Made by a program: the position numbers and the translations under genes
Source: Steroidobacter gossypii
GTDB lineage: Bacteria; Pseudomonadota; Gammaproteobacteria; Steroidobacterales; Steroidobacteraceae
NCBI RefSeq assembly: GCF_016801985.1
Contig: NZ_JAEVLS010000001.1
Span: 1,054,001-1,118,000 of the forward strand
Direction of reading: 5' to 3'
DNA length: 64,000 nucleotides
The notes under the pieces: model-generated
What the model was told of the DNA's origin: nothing
Database searches by the model: none
Seen by the model: the letters and a program-made list of their open reading frames with translations, nothing else
In this document: piece after piece, positions 20,172 through 27,266 of the stretch
Numbering within the stretch: the first letter of the stretch is position 1
Layout: each line of letters begins with the position of its first letter

Positions 20172-21053
20172 TCAGATATTCCAACGCTCGCGACACAGCG
20201 CCAGAAATCGGGCACCGGCTTGCGACAATGGCTGATGTCGCAGGTGATAGACGCCCACCTGGCGCTCGATGCTGGAAAATGGCAAACCTTCGATCTGTTC
20301 CAGCTCCGGCGGCAGGTCGGTCACCAGGTTGGAGACATAGGTCACAGCCTTGCCTTCGGCGACCAGCGCCAGGCGCAGCTCCATGTGACTGACCTCCCAC
20401 ACCGAGGCGAAGGCATTGCGTAGCCGATCGCCGCTCGGGCGGCGGGGCGCCTCGTCGAGATAGGAGGTCACTAACGGCAGCGTGCGTAACGTCGCTTGAG
20501 GGTCGCGCTTCAGCGCCTCGCGACTGGGATGATCGCGCGCAATCATCAAACGGCGCGTTTCGGAGAAGCACGAGTACACCGTGAAATAGTCGGGCATCGT
20601 GTGCTGCAAGGGGCCGAAGCCCACCTCCCAACGGCCATCGCCCACGCCATGCACGATCTCGCGGCTGGGCGCGACGGTGACCTTGAAACGCGTCAGCGGG
20701 TTGCGTTCGGAGAACTCGCGCAACAGGGCGATGCCAAAACGAGCATTAGTGGCCGGTGAGAGCGCCAGGGACAATGTCGACAGTGCGCCGGTCTTGATCT
20801 GCGCGATGTCCGCTAATGTCTCGCGCTCCTCGTTGAGGACAGTCTCCGCGTAGCGAAGCAGCCGGATGCCGGCTTCCGTCAGCTGCGGCGGATTGCCTCG
20901 ACGTAACAGCACCGCGCCCAGGCGATGCTCCAGGTTGGCGATGGCCTGACTTACCGCCGACTGCGATAAGTTCAGCCGTTCGGCAGCGCGACTGAAGCCT
21001 CCGGCCTCCACCACGGCGTGAAAACAACGGATTTCATTGCGCTCGATTTGCAT
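20172..21053 (-). CDS. LysR-family transcriptional regulator
   Basis: 293 residues. The N-terminal winged helix-turn-helix is typical: MQIERNEIRCFHAVVEAGGF, RAAERLNLSQSAVSQAIANL, LGAVLLRR. The C-terminal periplasmic-binding-protein-like effector domain runs from about 90 to 293. It is divergent from the citrate-synthase-family gene; the 204-base gap contains a perfect palindrome. By the usual LysR arrangement it is likely to control that gene and itself. The effector is unknown. Confidence 0.92.
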   Translation of the reverse strand: MQIERNEIRCFHAVVEAGGFSRAAERLNLSQSAVSQAIANLEHRLGAVLLRRGNPPQLTEAGIRLLRYAETVLNEERETLADIAQIKTGALSTLSLALSPATNARFGIALLREFSERNPLTRFKVTVAPSREIVHGVGDGRWEVGFGPLQHTMPDYFTVYSCFSETRRLMIARDHPSREALKRDPQATLRTLPLVTSYLDEAPRRPSGDRLRNAFASVWEVSHMELRLALVAEGKAVTYVSNLVTDLPPELEQIEGLPFSSIERQVGVYHLRHQPLSQAGARFLALCRERWNI

Positions 21054-21125
21054 GTGGTCAATTTTCGCGCAGCAGTCGCGACTACTGCAAACAGGAACGG
21101 AAAAAAGCGCTGGAATTCAGCACGA

Positions 21126-21139
21126 CGATAAGGTTATCG
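21126..21139. promoter_or_regulatory. Palindrome in LysR / citrate synthase divergent region
   Basis: CGATAA-GG-TTATCG is a perfect 6-bp-arm palindrome in the middle of the divergent region, 73 bases from the LysR start and 119 bases from the citrate-synthase-family start. It fits the dyad character of LysR boxes and is the most AT-rich dyad in the gap. Confidence 0.45.
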
Positions 21140-21257
21140 CGCCTGGCGATGCGATCACAGCGGCTGATATGCGCATCGCTACCGGGCTCTCGTGATCGCT
21201 CGGGTGCGAGCGTAGCTTGAACGTTCATCGAACCAGCCAGGATCCCGGGAGAAACGC

Positions 21258-22385
21258 ATGAGCGAGTCGACGCACGTTCACAAAGGCCTCGAAGGCGTGA
21301 TCGCCGACACCACCTCCGTATCGCTCGTGGACGGCGCAGCCGGTCGCTTGTATTACCGCGGCTATGCCGTGGAAACGCTGGTGAACAAGCGATTTGCTGA
21401 AGTGATGCATCTGGTGGTGTTCGGCGAATTGCCCGACGCCGGGCGCCTGGAAGAAGTCGAAGAATACTTGTGGGTCGCCGGCCGGTTGCCACCCGATCTC
21501 GCTCGGTCGTTGCGACAGATCGCGCGACACGGCGAGCATCCCATGGCGACGTTGCAATCCATCGCTTCGCTGCTCGCGAACGAGCCGCCCGCGATCAGCC
21601 TGGGAAGAACGCAGCAGGAGGAAGAGGCGCTGATCGTCGCGGCGCGCCTGCCAGCTGCGATCGCGATGATTCACGCAGCGTTGCAGGATCACCCGGAGCA
21701 TCGTTATCCAGTCTCGCGTCGTTACGGCGAGCGTTATCTGCAACTGTTGCACGGTCGCTGTCCGACGGCGGCCGAAGTGTCTGCATTCGAGAGCACGCAG
21801 ATCTTGCAACTCGATCACGGCTTCAACGCGAGCACATTCACCGCTCGCGTGGTCACTTCCACGCTGGCCCCGGCGACGTCGGCGCTATCGGCGGCGATGG
21901 GTGCGCTATATGGGCCGTTGCATGGCGCAGCCGATCAGCAAGCGCTCGAGATGGCGTTCGAAGTGGGCGAGCCTGAACGAGCTCGCGAGTTCGTGGCACA
22001 GTGCCTCGCGACCGGACGCAAGGTGATGGGCATGGGCCATCGCGAGTATCGCGTGGTCGATCCTCGCTCACGAATGATCCGTGCGCTGGCTCAACAAGTG
22101 GCGCGCGTTCCCGATCACGTGAAGCTGCTCGACGTGTTGAGCGCGGTCGACGAAGCATTCATCGAGCAAACTCGTGAGAAACGACGCACCCTGCGCGCCA
22201 ACCTGGAGTTCTATAAGGGTGTCGTCTATCTCGCTCTCGGCATTCCGAAGGAGTTTTTCACGGCGAGCTTCGCGGCCGCGCGAGTGTTCGGCTGGATCGC
22301 ACATGTGATCGAGCAGCGACAGGACAACCGGATCATTCGCCCTGCCGCGCATTATGTTGGCCCCGCACCGCGCGAATCGGTGTGA
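21258..22385 (+). CDS. Citrate synthase family protein (citrate or methylcitrate synthase)
   Basis: 375 residues, the length of the short (type I, dimeric-like) citrate and 2-methylcitrate synthases. GGGAGA precedes the ATG. The N-terminal GLEGVIADTTSVSLVDG and YYRGYAVETL are family hallmarks. Catalytic regions are LQLDHGFNAST (first His), GPLHGAA (second His) and GMGHREYRVVDPR (substrate arginine). The third catalytic position, normally Asp in NVDFY-type motifs, is Glu here (NLEFYKG). The enzyme should condense acetyl-CoA (or propionyl-CoA) with oxaloacetate. No prp genes are nearby to argue for methylcitrate. Probably controlled by the divergent LysR regulator. Confidence 0.88.
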   Translation: MSESTHVHKGLEGVIADTTSVSLVDGAAGRLYYRGYAVETLVNKRFAEVMHLVVFGELPDAGRLEEVEEYLWVAGRLPPDLARSLRQIARHGEHPMATLQSIASLLANEPPAISLGRTQQEEEALIVAARLPAAIAMIHAALQDHPEHRYPVSRRYGERYLQLLHGRCPTAAEVSAFESTQILQLDHGFNASTFTARVVTSTLAPATSALSAAMGALYGPLHGAADQQALEMAFEVGEPERAREFVAQCLATGRKVMGMGHREYRVVDPRSRMIRALAQQVARVPDHVKLLDVLSAVDEAFIEQTREKRRTLRANLEFYKGVVYLALGIPKEFFTASFAAARVFGWIAHVIEQRQDNRIIRPAAHYVGPAPRESV

Positions 22386-22412
22386 ATGTGGTGTGATTGA
22401 GGCTTCACGCAC

Positions 22413-22442
22413 TTGTCATGTTATGCACAGGGTGGCTATAGT
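22413..22442 (+). promoter_or_regulatory. Sigma-70 promoter of the acetolactate synthase leader
   Basis: TTGTCA (22413-22418), 18-base spacer, TATAGT (22437-22442). This is the best sigma-70 match I found in the window. The predicted transcript starts near 22449, just before the leader peptide, which fits an attenuated biosynthetic operon. Confidence 0.6.
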
Positions 22443-22473
22443 GCGGTCACTCGACCAAGTGACTAACCCGCAC

Positions 22474-22560
22474 GTGTCCCATACTTCCTCCCCCATCGCC
22501 GTGATCGCTTCCACGATCAACGTCGTAGTACCGGTCGTAGCCATCAGCTGCGCGCCGTAG
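22474..22560 (+). CDS. ilv leader peptide (Ile/Val attenuator peptide)
   Basis: A 28-residue reading frame from GTG 22474 to TAG 22560 (GTG 22459 is an alternative start). The stretch IAVIASTINVVVPVVAI has 4 Ile and 6 Val in 17 residues. It ends 27 bases before a strong intrinsic terminator and about 110 bases before an acetolactate synthase gene. This is the hallmark of ribosome-mediated attenuation: stalling at Ile/Val codons when charged tRNA is scarce would favour an antiterminator. There is no Leu in the control run, so the signal is Ile plus Val. No strong ribosome site precedes either GTG, which is the weak point of the call. Confidence 0.75.
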   Translation: MSHTSSPIAVIASTINVVVPVVAISCAP

Positions 22561-22587
22561 GGGAACTATTAAATAAACGAATTCACG

Positions 22588-22620
22588 ACCCCCGTCGGTG
22601 CAAAGCCGGCGGGGGTTTTT
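22588..22620 (+). terminator. Attenuator (intrinsic terminator) of the ilv leader
   Basis: ACCCCCGTCGG, 7-base loop, CCGGCGGGGGT: an 11-bp GC-rich stem with one G-T pair, followed by a T run (TTTTT). It stands between the leader peptide stop (22560) and the acetolactate synthase start (22669), so full transcription of the enzyme gene requires antitermination. Confidence 0.85.
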
Positions 22621-22668
22621 CGTTTCTGGCGCCGGCGCACCGATGGGCTTCTCGAACAGGAGCCTTTC

Positions 22669-24405
22669 ATGATGGACGCCACTCAACCGGCCACCGCGCA
22701 ACGACACAGCGGCGCCGACCTCATCATCCACCTGCTGGAGCGGCAGGGTGTCGAGATCGTCGCCGGCATTCCGGGCGGCGCACTGTTGCCGCTGTACGAG
22801 GCATTGGGTCGCTCCACCCGCATTCGGCACGTCCTGGCGCGCCACGAACAAGCGGCAGGTTTCATTGCACAAGGCATGGCGCGGATCACCGGCAAGGCCG
22901 GCGTCTGTTTCGCAACGTCCGGCCCCGGCGTGACCAACGTGGTGACGGCGCTCGCCGACGCCAAACTCGATTCGATTCCCCTGGTGTGTATCGCCGGGCA
23001 GGTGCCGACGACGTTGATCGGCACTGACGCGTTTCAGGAAGTGCCCACCGTCGACATGGTGCGACCCATCACCAAAGCCAGCTTTTTCGTGCGGCATGCG
23101 GATGAGCTGTGGCGCGTGCTTCCCGAAGCGTTTCGAAGCGCCGAGGGCGGTAGGCCAGGACCGGTGCTGGTCGATGTGCCCAAGGATGTTCAGCTGCAAC
23201 TGGCGACCACCGAACCTTTCGATTCGGCGCCAGCGCGCGACGGTGACGCCGCGTCCATCTCCAGACTCGATTCGAGCTACTCGTTCGACCTCGCGGCGCA
23301 GCTGATCCATGCCGCTCAACGGCCCGTGCTCTATGTGGGCGGCGGTATCGTCAAGGCGCGGGCTCATGCCGCGATCCGGGAACTCGCTGAACGCGCCGGC
23401 CTGCCTGTGACATCCACGCTGATGGCGCTCGGTGCATTGCCGGCCGGGCACGAGCTCGATATCGGCATGCTGGGCATGCATGGCGCGCGCTACACGAACA
23501 TGATCATCGAGGAGTGCGATCTGCTGATCGCCATCGGCGCGCGCTTCGACGATCGCGCCACCGGCAATCCAAAGAAGTTCGCGCCACACGCCCGGATCAT
23601 TCACATCGACATCGACCCTCGCGAGTTCGGCAAGATCAAACCCGCGGACGTGGCCATTTGCGCCGACGCCGGCGTCGCCGTGCACGAGTTGCTGAAGCGG
23701 GTGCCGCTCACTCGAAGAACCCTTTGGCAGTCTCGCGTGCAGCAGTTGAGACAGGGCCACCCGTTGCGGACCCCTGGCATTCGCGAGCTGTGCTCACCGT
23801 ACGGAATCGTGCAGGCGATTGGCGCGCTGGCTCCTGCCGACGCCATCGTGACGACCGACGTGGGCCAGCATCAGATGTGGGTGGCGCAACGCTTTCCGTT
23901 TGCGCGACCAGACCGTTGGCTGACTTCGGGTGGCCTGGGCACCATGGGCTTCGGCTTGCCGGCCGCGATTGGCGCAGCGCTGGTTGCACCAGAAGCGACC
24001 ACGCTGTGCTTCACTGGCGATGGCAGCCTGCTCATGAACGTGCAGGAGCTGGCCACCCTGGCCGAGCTGGATTTGAATGTGAAAATCGTGCTGCTCGATA
24101 ATGCCGCGCTGGGACTGGTGCGACAGCAGCAGGAATTGTTCTATCAGCGGCGCTTCGTGGCCTCGCAGTTTTCCCGACCGAGCCAGTTCGTCGCCATCGC
24201 GCAAGCGTTCGGGATTCCGGCGCTCGATCTCGGTGAACAAGCCGAGCCGCACGGTGCGCTGTCGCACGCCCTGTCGACGCGAGGCCCCGTGTTGATTCGA
24301 GTCCCCATTGCCGCCACTCAGCACGTGCTGCCCATGGTGGCGCCGGGCGCGGCCAATATCGAAGCGCTCGATCATGCGACTGAACCTTTAGAGGAATGCC
24401 AATGA
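22669..24405 (+). CDS. Acetolactate synthase large (catalytic) subunit
   Basis: 578 residues; CAGGAG lies about 7 bases before the ATG. ThDP-dependent enzyme in three domains: PYR domain with the catalytic Glu in [15 protein letters not shown], central FAD/Rossmann-like domain ([12 protein letters not shown]), PP domain with the ThDP-Mg motif [36 protein letters not shown] follows as in IlvB/IlvG. Reaction: two pyruvate to 2-acetolactate, or pyruvate plus 2-ketobutyrate to acetohydroxybutyrate, first common step of Val/Leu/Ile synthesis. It lies behind an Ile/Val attenuator. The regulatory small subunit gene (ilvN/ilvM/ilvH) is not next to it; a CsaA-like gene overlaps its stop by ATGA instead. 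Could be named ilvB or ilvG; I leave the symbol open. Confidence 0.93.
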   Translation: MMDATQPATAQRHSGADLIIHLLERQGVEIVAGIPGGALLPLYEALGRSTRIRHVLARHEQAAGFIAQGMARITGKAGVCFATSGPGVTNVVTALADAKLDSIPLVCIAGQVPTTLIGTDAFQEVPTVDMVRPITKASFFVRHADELWRVLPEAFRSAEGGRPGPVLVDVPKDVQLQLATTEPFDSAPARDGDAASISRLDSSYSFDLAAQLIHAAQRPVLYVGGGIVKARAHAAIRELAERAGLPVTSTLMALGALPAGHELDIGMLGMHGARYTNMIIEECDLLIAIGARFDDRATGNPKKFAPHARIIHIDIDPREFGKIKPADVAICADAGVAVHELLKRVPLTRRTLWQSRVQQLRQGHPLRTPGIRELCSPYGIVQAIGALAPADAIVTTDVGQHQMWVAQRFPFARPDRWLTSGGLGTMGFGLPAAIGAALVAPEATTLCFTGDGSLLMNVQELATLAELDLNVKIVLLDNAALGLVRQQQELFYQRRFVASQFSRPSQFVAIAQAFGIPALDLGEQAEPHGALSHALSTRGPVLIRVPIAATQHVLPMVAPGAANIEALDHATEPLEECQ

Positions 24406-24761
24406 CTGAAGCCAATGGCCTGGCGCCGCCCATCAGCTGGGCCGACTTCGAAAGGGTCGAGCTGCGCGCTGGCACCGTTCTGGAAGTAATGGACTTCCCC
24501 GAAGCCCGGCGTCCGGCCTGGAAGCTGCGCATCGATTTCGGCCCGCAGATCGGCGAGCGCGTTTCGAGTGCGCAGATCACCGCCTTGTACGGCAAGGAAG
24601 ATCTGGTCGGACAGCAAGTGATGGCGGTGGTCAACTTCCCGCCCAAACAGATCGGGCCGTTCCGCTCCGAGGTCCTGGTCACCGGATTCCACGATGAGGA
24701 AGGACGCGTAGTGCTGGTTCGTCCCGAGAGACGAGTGCCGAACGGAGCCAAGCTGCTGTAA
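24402..24761 (+). CDS. CsaA-like tRNA-binding-domain protein
   Basis: 119 residues from ATG 24402 (ATGA overlap with acetolactate synthase; AGAGGA lies 7 bases upstream and decides this start over 24396). The whole protein is one OB-fold EMAP/Trbp111-type tRNA-binding domain: [59 protein letters not shown]. This matches CsaA, a dimeric protein proposed as an export chaperone and known to bind tRNA-like ligands. Its coupling to an Ile/Val-attenuated gene is unusual. Confidence 0.88.
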   Translation: MTEANGLAPPISWADFERVELRAGTVLEVMDFPEARRPAWKLRIDFGPQIGERVSSAQITALYGKEDLVGQQVMAVVNFPPKQIGPFRSEVLVTGFHDEEGRVVLVRPERRVPNGAKLL

Positions 24762-24800
24762 TGTCCCGCACGAGCAGGCCGATGAGAGACGTGGCGGGTG

Positions 24801-25589
24801 ATGCAGTTTTCCGAGATCCTGAGTTCGATAGGTGCAACGGGCGACGAATGCCACGTCACGGTCAGTGACGATTGGCTGCAAGGGCGCGCTACTTTCGGCG
24901 GCCTCGTAGCAGCGGTTGGAAACGAAGCGATGCGCCGGCTGGTGCCGCGCGATCGAGTGTTGCGTTCATTGCAGACCACATTCGTTGGACCGGCGGGCGC
25001 TGGTACATGGCGCATTCGAGCGCGAGTGCTACGCGTCGGCCGAGCGGTCACGTTGGCTCAGTGTGAAGTGCTCGACGGCGACCAGGTCGTCGCCGTGCAA
25101 GTCGGCGTGTATGGCATCGAGCGCGAGTCCGCGGTGCTCGTCAAACCGGTGGCGGTCGAGTCGCCGCGCAAGGTGGAAGAGATCAACGAAGTCCGCTTCG
25201 ACCCCGAACGCGCGCCTGCATTCGTTCAACACTTCGCTCTGCGATGGGCGCAAGGGGCAAAGCCGTTCTCCAGCACGCGTTCTGCCTCCAAGGTGTTCAT
25301 CCGTCATCGCGATCCGTCGCCGCTCACTGAATCTCACATCGTCGCGCTGGTGGACTGCATTCCGTCGCCGGCGCTGTCCATGTTCAAAGCGCCCGCGCCT
25401 GGCAGCTCACTGGTGTGGATGCTGGAATTTTTCGAGCACGACCTGGAGTTTGGCCCGGAGGCATGGTGGCGCATCGACAGCGATATCGATGCCGCGACCG
25501 GCGGCTACGTGAATCAAACAGGCTTACTGCACGACCCGAACGGTCGACCGGTCGCGCTGTCGCGGCAGCTGGTCGCGGTATTCGGTTGA
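24801..25589 (+). CDS. Acyl-CoA thioesterase, TesB-like double hotdog
   Basis: 262 residues from ATG 24801 (GTG 24798 directly precedes it). The N-terminal hotdog contains WLQGRATFGGLVAAVGNEAM and LRSLQTTFVGPAGAG, typical of TesB/4HBT_3 proteins. The second hotdog contains ESHIVALVDCIPSPALSMF and SLVWMLEFFEHD. Predicted to hydrolyse medium- or long-chain acyl-CoA in the cytoplasm. It follows the csaA-like gene by 39 bases and may be in the same transcript. It converges on the marC-like gene, 12 bases between stops. Confidence 0.85.
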   Translation: MQFSEILSSIGATGDECHVTVSDDWLQGRATFGGLVAAVGNEAMRRLVPRDRVLRSLQTTFVGPAGAGTWRIRARVLRVGRAVTLAQCEVLDGDQVVAVQVGVYGIERESAVLVKPVAVESPRKVEEINEVRFDPERAPAFVQHFALRWAQGAKPFSSTRSASKVFIRHRDPSPLTESHIVALVDCIPSPALSMFKAPAPGSSLVWMLEFFEHDLEFGPEAWWRIDSDIDAATGGYVNQTGLLHDPNGRPVALSRQLVAVFG

Positions 25590-25601
25590 TCTCCTCAGGA
25601 A

Positions 25602-26258
25602 TTACATCGTGCGAGCCAGGCGGGTCACGTCCAACACCCCATTGATGATGAACTGCACGCCGATGCAGATGAGCAGGAAGCCCATGATGCGTGCCATGGC
25701 GTTCATACCGGCAACACCGAGCACCTTCGACAGGCGGGTCGCCGCGCGCAACGTGATGTAAGAGATCACGCCGACGACGGCTATGCCGACCGCGATCAGG
25801 ATGTGGCCGACCACGATGTGTTGAGTCTGCTGTGCCGCCGCCGACATGCCGACGACCACGGCGATCGAGCCCGGCCCGCTCAACCCCGGCATGGCGAGCG
25901 GAGTGAAGGAGACATCATGCTTGGCGGCAGCCTCCGCCTGCTCCTGCCGCGACATGGTCGCGGTATCCGGAAACAGCATGCGAAATCCCAGATAGCTGAC
26001 GATCATGCCGCCGGCGATGCGCAGGCCCGGAATCGAAATGCCGAAAAAGTTCATGATCAGGCCGCCCGCCACCAGGAACGACGTGAGGATGAAGAACATG
26101 TAGATGCAGGCCCGCCGGATCTGTTCGGTGCGCTCCGGCTCGGTCAGGTTGGCGGTGATGGTCACCACCATGCCCACCGCGGACAGTGGATTGACGATGG
26201 GCAACAAGGCACCGATGGTGCTCAAGACCAGAGTGAGGCCTTCGACGAACCAATTCAT
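25602..26258 (-). CDS. MarC / NAAT family integral membrane protein
   Basis: 218 residues with six hydrophobic segments. The N-terminal GLTLVLSTIGALLPIVNPLSA and the later PLAMPGLSGPGSIAVVVGMS are the two repeated MarC-family motifs (Asn-Pro and Gly-Pro-Gly in membrane loops). The family was once linked to multiple antibiotic resistance, later disputed; it may move small neutral amino acids. It is next to the TetR regulator gene (62 bases between) in the same direction and could be cotranscribed with it. Confidence 0.9.
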   Translation of the reverse strand: MNWFVEGLTLVLSTIGALLPIVNPLSAVGMVVTITANLTEPERTEQIRRACIYMFFILTSFLVAGGLIMNFFGISIPGLRIAGGMIVSYLGFRMLFPDTATMSRQEQAEAAAKHDVSFTPLAMPGLSGPGSIAVVVGMSAAAQQTQHIVVGHILIAVGIAVVGVISYITLRAATRLSKVLGVAGMNAMARIMGFLLICIGVQFIINGVLDVTRLARTM

Positions 26259-26320
26259 GCAGCGAGACGCTTCCCGGCGACCAGGCGGTGAAGCGACCTT
26301 TTACCGCAAAGTGACCGCGC

Positions 26321-27049
26321 TTACGTAGCCTTTTTACGCCTGGCGGCTTGCGGTTTGCACAGACGCTCGAAGCCGCTCGCGATGAACGGCGCCATGCGTG
26401 CGCCGATGGCCTCGAAGTCGCTCGATTTACACAGCCCTTCGGACAGCCGGTCGATGCGTCCGGTCTGCGACAGCGTAAGGGTCAGCGCGCCGGACAAGAA
26501 GTGATAGCTCCAGTAAAGCTCCTGCTCGCTCGCGTCGGGCAGCGCCTTGCGGAGCGCATCGATCAGGTGATGAATGACGTTGTCGAAGGTGCGGCCCATG
26601 GTCTCGCCGCCCCAAGCCGGCGTGTTGTTCACCTGCGCGATCAGTGCGAAGTAGTTGTGCCAGCGCTGATCGCCGGTGGCCGCTCGTTGCAGGATGGGCT
26701 GTAAGAACGCGTCGATCACGCCTTCCACCGTGATGGCGCTGCCGGCGGACTTCACGTATGCGTCGATGGAGTCGATGCGTTCCTTGTTGATGATCTCGGC
26801 GCGACGCTCGAACACAGCATCGAACAGCCCACGCTTGGTGTTGAAGTAGTAGTGCAATAGCGCGGTGTCGACCTTCGCCTCCTGCGCCACTTCACGCACT
26901 GTCACACCCCAGAAACCGTGCCGGGAAAAATGATCTTCGGCGGCATCGAGGATGCGCTCGCGCATGTCCGGCGTGGATTCGGTCTTCAGGGGCCGGCCCC
27001 GGCGGACCTTGCGGCGTTTGACGGTGGTGGTGGTCGGTCGAGTCGACAC
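26321..27049 (-). CDS. TetR-family transcriptional regulator
   Basis: 242 residues from GTG 27049 (the frame is open to 27187; this start removes an implausible Cys/Arg-rich leader). A basic arm (TVKRRKVRRGRPLKT) precedes the TetR helix-turn-helix: RERILDAAEDHFSRHGFWGV, VREVAQEAKVDTALLHYYF, KRGLFDAVFERR. The C-terminal ligand domain resembles the CecR/YbiH-type C-terminal domain (HHLIDALRKALPDASEQELYW). It is divergent from a TonB-dependent receptor, with two near-identical 18-bp operators in between, so it very likely represses that receptor and the dehydrogenase behind it. Confidence 0.92.
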   Translation of the reverse strand: MSTRPTTTTVKRRKVRRGRPLKTESTPDMRERILDAAEDHFSRHGFWGVTVREVAQEAKVDTALLHYYFNTKRGLFDAVFERRAEIINKERIDSIDAYVKSAGSAITVEGVIDAFLQPILQRAATGDQRWHNYFALIAQVNNTPAWGGETMGRTFDNVIHHLIDALRKALPDASEQELYWSYHFLSGALTLTLSQTGRIDRLSEGLCKSSDFEAIGARMAPFIASGFERLCKPQAARRKKAT

Positions 27050-27132
27050 TACTGGCGCCTTGGCTAGGTAAAACCCGCAGCAGCATACCCTTTTCCCGGC
27101 TCGCTGCCCCCTGCCGCTGCCCCGGAGCAAGT

Positions 27133-27150
27133 ATTCATCAACCGCTGAAT
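27133..27150. promoter_or_regulatory. Operator copy 1 of the TetR / TonB-receptor region
   Basis: ATTCATCA-AC-CGCTGAAT. The left half-site equals the ideal ATTCATCA; the right half-site matches TGATGAAT at 6 of 8 positions. It shares 14 of 16 bases (27135-27150) with copy 2, whose start lies 56 bases further on. Confidence 0.65.
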
Positions 27151-27188
27151 AATTGACAGCGGGCTGGCGCAGGAGCAATCTGGCCAAT

Positions 27189-27206
27189 AATCATCAACTG
27201 ATGAAT
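27189..27206. promoter_or_regulatory. Operator copy 2 of the TetR / TonB-receptor region
   Basis: AATCATCA-AC-TGATGAAT. The inner TCATCA-AC-TGATGA arms are perfectly dyad-symmetric; the right half-site equals the ideal TGATGAAT. It lies 60 bases before the TonB-receptor ATG, where a bound repressor would block transcription. Confidence 0.68.
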
Positions 27207-27266
27207 TAACAGGCTTGAGCGGTCATCGGATCGAAATCGGGTCGGAATCGATATTCAGGGGGAGTC

